The translations under genes and the position numbers were made by a program. Below the pieces are notes generated by a model. The model was not told the DNA's origin, ran no database searches, and was given only the letters and a program-made list of their open reading frames with translations. From Euperipatoides rowelli (lineage: Eukaryota; Onychophora; Udeonychophora; Euonychophora; Peripatopsidae), in the NCBI GenBank assembly GCA_003024985.2, contig PXIH01S0003335.1: DNA of 11,641 nt; one strand, 5' to 3'. This document shows, piece after piece, positions 6,570 through 11,641 of this stretch (position 1 is its first letter; each line of letters begins with the position of its first letter).

Positions 6570-6934
6570 ATTTTTAAAAATAAATATAAAAAAGTTTCCC
6601 CCTAACAGGGTAAACGATAATTTATTTACATATATTTACAGTCTTCTAGCTCGGAATCGTATTCGAAGATCTTCATCTGTAATGAGATCTGAGTTGATTC
6701 TTATAGAGTGTCTCTTCCCATCTCTGGCTTAACCATCTTTAAGACCCAGGCTACAGCGGTGAATTTTTCTTCACACACAAGATTTAATGGTCTCTTATGT
6801 GTATAAAATTGCCATCTTTCACCTGGAAAAACCAGAGATGTACTGGCATCCCCAGGGATCAAACCTGTTCCCTGGACTACCTCTTGATATGCAGCAGTCG
6901 TGTGTGAACCTGACTGGACCACAACATCTCGACC
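6570..6934 (-). mobile_element. tRNA-derived SINE G with 11-bp TSD
   Basis: On the minus strand the head has box A TGGTCCAGTCAGG (complement of 6909-6921) and box B GGTTTGATCCC (complement of 6855-6865). The tail has two TGTAAATA words (complement of about 6623-6640) and a stem-loop at 6594-6615 (GTTT and AAAC arms, CCCT and AGGG inner arms). It is bounded by GAGGAGGAACT (6559-6569) and GAGGAAGAACT (6935-6945), matching at 10 of 11 positions. The body matches SINE F along most of its length. Open frames at 6508-6732 (+) and 6701-6922 (-) run across it and are incidental. Confidence 0.87.
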
Positions 6935-6945
6935 GAGGAAGAACT

Positions 6946-7402
6946 TTTATTTAACATTTTTTCTGTCTATTTAGGTAAGCGTGGATGGGAAAGTGAGGAA
7001 TTCTCACAACAAATAATCAAATATTCTAACACAACGATATATATTTCAAAGCATGGGGGAGAGAGCAAATTCATAGAATCAAGAATCCTGTGATTAAACT
7101 TGGGGTGATTTATTTTCAGATCTTTTTTTTTACCCAAATATTAATAAATGTTGAGAATTAACTCAAAGATTGAGTCATGATGGTTATAATCAAACTCATT
7201 AGCATACTTTGAGAGTAGAAGCGTACAAAGTGCATAAGAAAAATTTGATCAATGATTTACTTGGGCAGACTAGACGTATCCCCATATGTATGTGAAAATA
7301 TGGCAATATATGCATCAAAGAGATTTTCTTAAACACACTTTTAAACAAAATGAATAGGTGTGATAAAATGATTAAAGTCGGATGAATTACAACAAAAAGT
7401 GA
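6946..7402. other. Unassigned AT-rich spacer
   Basis: I find no gene, SINE head or terminal repeat here. Splice-acceptor-like pyrimidine tracts (for example before 6974 and 7120) are expected by chance in T-rich DNA. In the minus-strand sense it follows the broken RT fragment, but no later RT motifs are visible, so the LINE homology ends at about 7403. Confidence 0.6.
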
Positions 7403-8203
7403 TCAAGGAAAATACTTTAGAATATNAGACAAATTTATTAGACAAGACAATGGAAATGCAATATTATCTGCAATATTTATAAGAGTTTGACTATTTATAC
7501 CATCAGGAGATGGTCTAAGACTAGGTTTTAAATCCAATATTCTAGATCTGATTTCATCAGGACAAAAATTGGGTGAATCAATTAAACCATCATAATTAAA
7601 ACCAATCAAAGGTGAATCAAAATTATTATTATTATAGCTATTAGCAAAAAATAAACAAAATAACTCAGCAATATCAACACCTGTAGAACATACAGTATTG
7701 TCAAGATGCATCGATGAACTAAATCTTTTTTTTTTTACTAGATTTATTAGACTTAACATGTTTCCAAAATTTAGTACTATTACCATCACTAAGCTCAGAC
7801 TCCAACATCACATAATATTCTTTTTTTCTTTTTATTAAATAGCCATTTACAATGACTTCTAGTATGCTTGTAAAGTTAATAATCATAATCTGATCCTGTA
7901 TTCTTATATATAGAATGAAGTCTTTTTTTAAGTTTATAAAGATAATCAATTTGTCTATCACACCATGGAAATCTATAGTTAACATCACTAATATAAATTT
8001 TAGGAGTTACATCATTAATAGCAGCCATGATAATTGAGATGAAATTTTCAAATGATGGGTCAACATCATTAGATATCAAAGATGACCAATCAATAAGACC
8101 CAATAAATAATTCAATTCATTATAATCAGTTTTTTTATAATTTGGCACCTTTTTTTCTCTGATTTAATTTTACTTTAACACCATAATGTGCACTATTGCA
8201 TAG
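7403..8203 (-). pseudogene. Jockey/CR1-like LINE fragment: endonuclease end, linker and start of RT
   Basis: Read on the minus strand, the fragment opens near 8203 with NSAHYGVKVKLN, where LINE endonucleases end with an SDH motif; here the D has become A. Next comes the linker: VPNYKKTDYNELNYLLGLIDW and then RFPWCDRQIDYLYKLKKR, matching the DW and PWx-K/R pattern of Jockey-type elements, then KEYYVMLESEL and TKFWKHVKS. The start of RT follows: PDEIRSRILDL...PDGIN...FPLSCLINLS...YFP. Later RT motifs, including the catalytic one, are absent, so it is truncated at about 7403. Breaks are a TAA at 7876-7878, a frameshift in the A-rich run near 7820-7836, and another in the 11-base run at 7726-7736. 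An ambiguous base (n) lies at 7426. It differs in type from the YIDD LINE at 4.1 kb. It would have copied LINE RNA; it is not functional. Confidence 0.85.
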
Positions 8204-8271
8204 TATTATAGTATAATTAACTAGTCATTTCTTAGCTACAGTAGCACACAATTTCAGATTACTATTTCTAT

Positions 8272-8325
8272 TATATTGTTAGTAAATATTTAATGATCAA
8301 TAATCATATAAAATTAAACAATATA
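8272..8325. repeat. Small AT-rich inverted repeat
   Basis: TATATTGTT at 8272-8280 pairs exactly with AACAATATA at 8317-8325, and further AT-only dyads lie around it (to about 8353). In DNA this AT-rich such pairing may be chance. Confidence 0.5.
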
Positions 8326-8482
8326 AATATTTAAATTAATATTAATTATATGATAGCATAAAACTAACACACGTTATAGGAGGACTGTCACTAATGTACT
8401 ATATTAATTGTTTCTAAAGTTCAGAATTTAGTTGCTGAAAAACTTAAAAAATTTTTGAAGAAACAAAACAGTAGAGGGTGGA

Positions 8483-8527
8483 GTTGATTTTAATGTGTGA
8501 AAGACCAGGTACTTCACATTAATCAAC
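8483..8527. repeat. Imperfect hairpin in unique sequence
   Basis: GTTGATTTTAATGTGTGAA (8483-8501) pairs with TTCACATTAATCAAC (8513-8527), allowing two small bulges. The loop is about 11 bases. It is one of the few mixed-base dyads in the right-hand region. No function is evident. Confidence 0.65.
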
Positions 8528-11527
8528 CATTTTTGTAATTAATTTAAATTTAAAATATCTAAAAAGATTTTCAATTGCTCAGGCAATCATTGTAAAGAAT
8601 GATTAATTGGTTGGAGAAATGACAATGTTAAGAAATGTTCAAACGTTATATTTGAATTGAAAAATCTTTCGAGATGATATCATGTTAATTCTAACATTTA
8701 TTTTAATTTATCTGTAGTAGCCTATTTGATTTGCACCACCCTCAAAAATACACACAATGTAAACGGGGGCGAAAAAAATATAAGTTTTACAATTGGGTTA
8801 CTATTAGAATAAAATCTGTGTGATCAAATTAGATCTTTTTTAAACCAAATTAGTCTAAAATGACTGCAAACTGTCAAATATTCATTAATATCAACACTTT
8901 ATTTTATTTTTTAAAATCTATATATTAATACGTGAAGGGAAAACTTTGTACCCCTTTTTAAGCATATTGTGCGCACAGAGGAGTGTGAGATTTGGCAGAG
9001 TTAAAGTTTATATGGAGAAGGAGTGCAGAAAGCTAAAATTTATATATAATATGTAACAAATACATTAAATTAAAACATTCCATTGTTTACATTGTGGCGG
9101 CTTTTATGAATGTGATACAAATGATGAGTGAATGAAATTTTCTTATTGATTGAATTTTGATCACCGAATTACTAGTATTTATTATTCTCTTACTCATTTA
9201 ATAGTAAATACAGTATGGAAGATTTAGTAGCAATTTCATTTTCATGATTTTATCAATATTTATTTTTTTATATTATTTTAACCAATTTTATACAGATAAA
9301 GGAAACTACAAAAATGGTAATACAAATATGCAGAATGTAAGGGAATTATCTTATGATAATTTAACATTACTCATGAACCAAAAGGTGTATCACAAACATA
9401 ATTTCTGAGCCAGCCCTAGATTCATTGCAACTGGAAGTTGTCTTTTTGGGCATGTTAGAAGTTTGTAATGGGTCTGACATCATCAATACTTGTAGAACAT
9501 CATCGTCAATTTATCAAATAACTTTTTGACTAACTGTTGCATCATATTAAGATTTTATTTTTCAACTAGACCAAAAATTATTATTTTACAATAAACTGAT
9601 CTTCAACATCTTTGAAGATGAATTTTTTTTTCTTTAATTTTACAATAAATATTCAAATTATCAGGCTATATCGAGTATAATGGAGGATATGCAAAATATT
9701 TCTTTACATAACATTTATTTATATTTATTTGCAATAAATCCTGCTTCATTCAAAGCGAGAAATGAGCAATCATCTAACAATAAAACAAGCATTTGGCTTT
9801 ATATTTTTGCTGCTGAGATGTTAAAGATGGATATTTTGAGTAGACATAAATATTAAATCAAAGAATATACACTGTCGATGTACACCATAAAATTAAAATG
9901 ATTGATACTGTGCTATAAGGGGGAATCATAAAGTTTAATTTTATGTTGTATATCTGTTACCATTCCATAAACACATTTTATTCGACAAACATGATGTGTG
10001 AGCAAGGCAGAGTGGTGTGTGGTGTAGTTCAATAGGGTAAATTGCGGCATTTATCTTATCGATCTCTCTAATATTTTATTTGAGAATAATCTCTGCCTTT
10101 TCTCATTTTAACATATGAGAAGCTATTAATGGAATCTAATGTTTTGTTGCTCTACCTAAGTCAAGAAGTGAAGTCATAGAGTTTAATTTTCAGAATGACC
10201 TGAATACAGGAAGTCATGAAGATGTCATATGTAAGTACTTAGGGGAAAATATATTCTAGAATAATTATTTAATTTACATACCACATATGGGGTATAGGCT
10301 AAAAAAGATAAGTACTTTGTGCATCCATTTGAACACCTTACATGATTCCTCATTGTAGGCAGGTGTAAGTGGTAGTCACAGAAGATTAAATATGTTTCCC
10401 CTAAATTAATTGATCAAGGGGATAAAGCTCAATGAGGTGGCATATACAATTGTATGTGTACATATGATTTATAAAAGACAGACAAGATATGATATAGGCT
10501 AATCACTTCATATATTTAATGGTATATGTAAAGTACATGAATACAGTCGATGTGCAATGTCTAATTCTTGTTAGTATATCAATGAATTCTCCAAGCTAAT
10601 ATATACACTTACTGGAAATGATAAAGGTTAAAACAAAATTGATGCAGTATATGTACAGTTGACTGATCATAAATATCCTATCCAATGTTTACATAAATGT
10701 CGATTTGAACAATATCAGATGTACTTCCTATTAGTACATTATGATCTAAAAAAACCCAAATGAAATATGATGGTATAGTAAAAGTTCCATAAATACATAT
10801 GTGATATGAAAATGAGTAGGCCTACTATACTGTTTTGGTTTCAAAACTATCTATGCATCTAAAGGATGATAAAATTGTAATTCAATAATTACCTCAGCTA
10901 GTATGAAACTTGCTTAATGTAAATGAATCAGTACAAATGCAATACAAATGATATGCTGTATGTTGCCTTGGTGAAACAATAATTTGCAAATCGAATAGGC
11001 CTACTTATTCATGTGGTTACATGAAACTCGAAATAATTATTTGATCAAATTATTTAATTAGTTATACTTTCACTTTGCATTTCTCCTTCATTTATTGAAT
11101 TGTTGCTTAACAATTAATATCGTATATAATATAATTATATTTTGTATGCTTCAGTTGCTTATTGCTTTTCTAGGATACTATCAGTTTGATCCGATTATCC
11201 TGTAATAAATTTTGTAACATATGTGTGTGCGAAGATCAAATTTAAATTCAATAAAAAAACGTGCATCAGGTTCCTTAGATTTATTATCTATATCATTTAC
11301 TTAATGGTGTGTATTATATCTTTACCAAGCCATTGCTTATCGTGTGATGATTCTTACATGCCAGTACGAGCATAATGTATGCTAAGAATAATTGAAAAGA
11401 TATTACCTCCCATTTCTTCCTTTGATCTCCCCCTGTTCAGCAACTTTTTATAACATCAGAACTTGTTCATAAGTTCTTCAAAGTATAAGTTACACTTTTA
11501 TACATTTATTTCACATACGGTACTTGT

Positions 11528-11641
11528 AAGGCCGGCACCACACTGGCGTAGCATTGCGAAATTCTATCGCGCGAAATAAATCAGTATTTATAAAATAGAT
11601 GTCACACAGAAAAATGATACAGCGCGTTAGAACTTTTATTT
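11528..11641. other. GC-rich segment at the window edge, possible start of a DNA transposon
   Basis: The segment begins AAGGCCGGCACCACACTGGCG and contains TTGCGAAATTC, TCGCGCGAAAT and AGCGCGTT, far richer in G+C and CpG than the preceding 3 kb. A GGCC...CACACTGGCG start recalls the terminal inverted repeats of some DNA transposon families, as far as I remember. The other end, which would settle it, lies beyond the window, so neither the border nor a superfamily can be given. Confidence 0.3.

Larger units (their letters stand above)
8204..11527. other. Long AT-rich region with no recognised gene or transposon
   Basis: No reading frame of interest, tRNA-like head, A-tailed SINE, terminal repeat with TSD, or RNA gene could be supported in these 3.3 kb. 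It holds AT-rich runs, small dyads (8272-8325, 8483-8527, 9345-9360) and repeated words such as TAGGCTA and TAGGCCTA (10295, 10496, 10817, 10997). It may be intergenic or intronic, or old transposon sequence decayed beyond recognition by eye. Confidence 0.6.

Noticed and set aside
6508-6922. Open frames on both strands (6508-6732 plus, 6701-6922 minus)
   Set aside because: Both run through SINE G, with the plus one starting in its flank; neither shows a domain or any constraint.
6946-7125. Splice-site-like sequences (TTTCTGTCTATTTAG then GTAAG near 6960-6979; a TTTTCAG near 7120)
   Set aside because: There is no open frame or codon bias around them, and such motifs are common in T-rich DNA.
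1-11641. CRISPR arrays, prokaryotic operons or a defence system
   Set aside because: There are no regularly spaced direct repeats, no Shine-Dalgarno-led frames and no long genes; every strong signal is of a eukaryotic transposable element.

Overview
This window is repeat-dense, AT-rich (by eye about 70% A+T), eukaryotic nuclear DNA. I see no intact protein-coding gene, no rRNA, no functional tRNA gene and nothing prokaryotic. The mixture of tRNA-headed SINEs with A-rich tails, hAT-type nonautonomous DNA transposons with 8-bp target-site duplications (TSDs), and decayed non-LTR retrotransposons points to an animal. A degenerate peptide near 1.1-1.3 kb weakly resembles a domain I associate with arthropod genomes, and recurrent TAGGCCTA / ATACTGTAT words are of a kind I associate with marine invertebrates. 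An arthropod, possibly a crustacean, is my best guess but is not proven.

Layout. Positions 1-6934 form a dense graveyard of transposons. There are twelve recognisable SINE copies: A(+) 1-236, B(-) 636-1023, C(-) 1523-1856, D(+) 1996-2230, E(+) 2282-2661, F(-) 2706-3088, K(+) 4386-4670, I(-) 5062-5281, L(-) 5291-5619, H(+) 5655-5998, J(-) 6136-6418 and G(-) 6570-6934. They cover roughly half of that stretch. Several are delimited by TSDs readable in the sequence: B AAAAATAGAA, D GTTAGAGAATC, F AATGATAA, K GAATTAAAG/GGATTAAAG, H TATTGTAGG, G GAGGAGGAACT/GAGGAAGAACT. Between A and B lies a 364-bp near-palindromic MITE (248-611).

Positions about 2662-4980 are a stratified nest. A plus-strand non-LTR retrotransposon remnant, with a YIDD reverse-transcriptase motif and a C-terminal piece, has been split by SINE F, by a 1032-bp hAT-type element (3101-4132, TSD ATAAATTA) and by SINE K. 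The hAT element itself carries a second, 373-bp hAT-type MITE (3308-3680, TSD TATTAGAA). Removing the inserts rejoins the retrotransposon reading frame.

From 7403 to about 8203 there is a minus-strand fragment of a different, Jockey/CR1-like LINE (end of the endonuclease, linker and start of RT), broken by one stop and two frameshifts in homopolymers. From 8204 to about 11527 I find only AT-rich DNA with small dyads. The last ~110 bases are unusually GC-rich and may be the start of another DNA transposon running off the window.

The most interesting pattern is that most of the SINE copies end in a short stem-loop close to the A-rich tail, usually after the word TGTAAATA. The stem sequence differs between copies while base pairing is kept. 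This suggests a structural 3' recognition signal for a partner reverse transcriptase, shared by SINEs with different tRNA-like heads.
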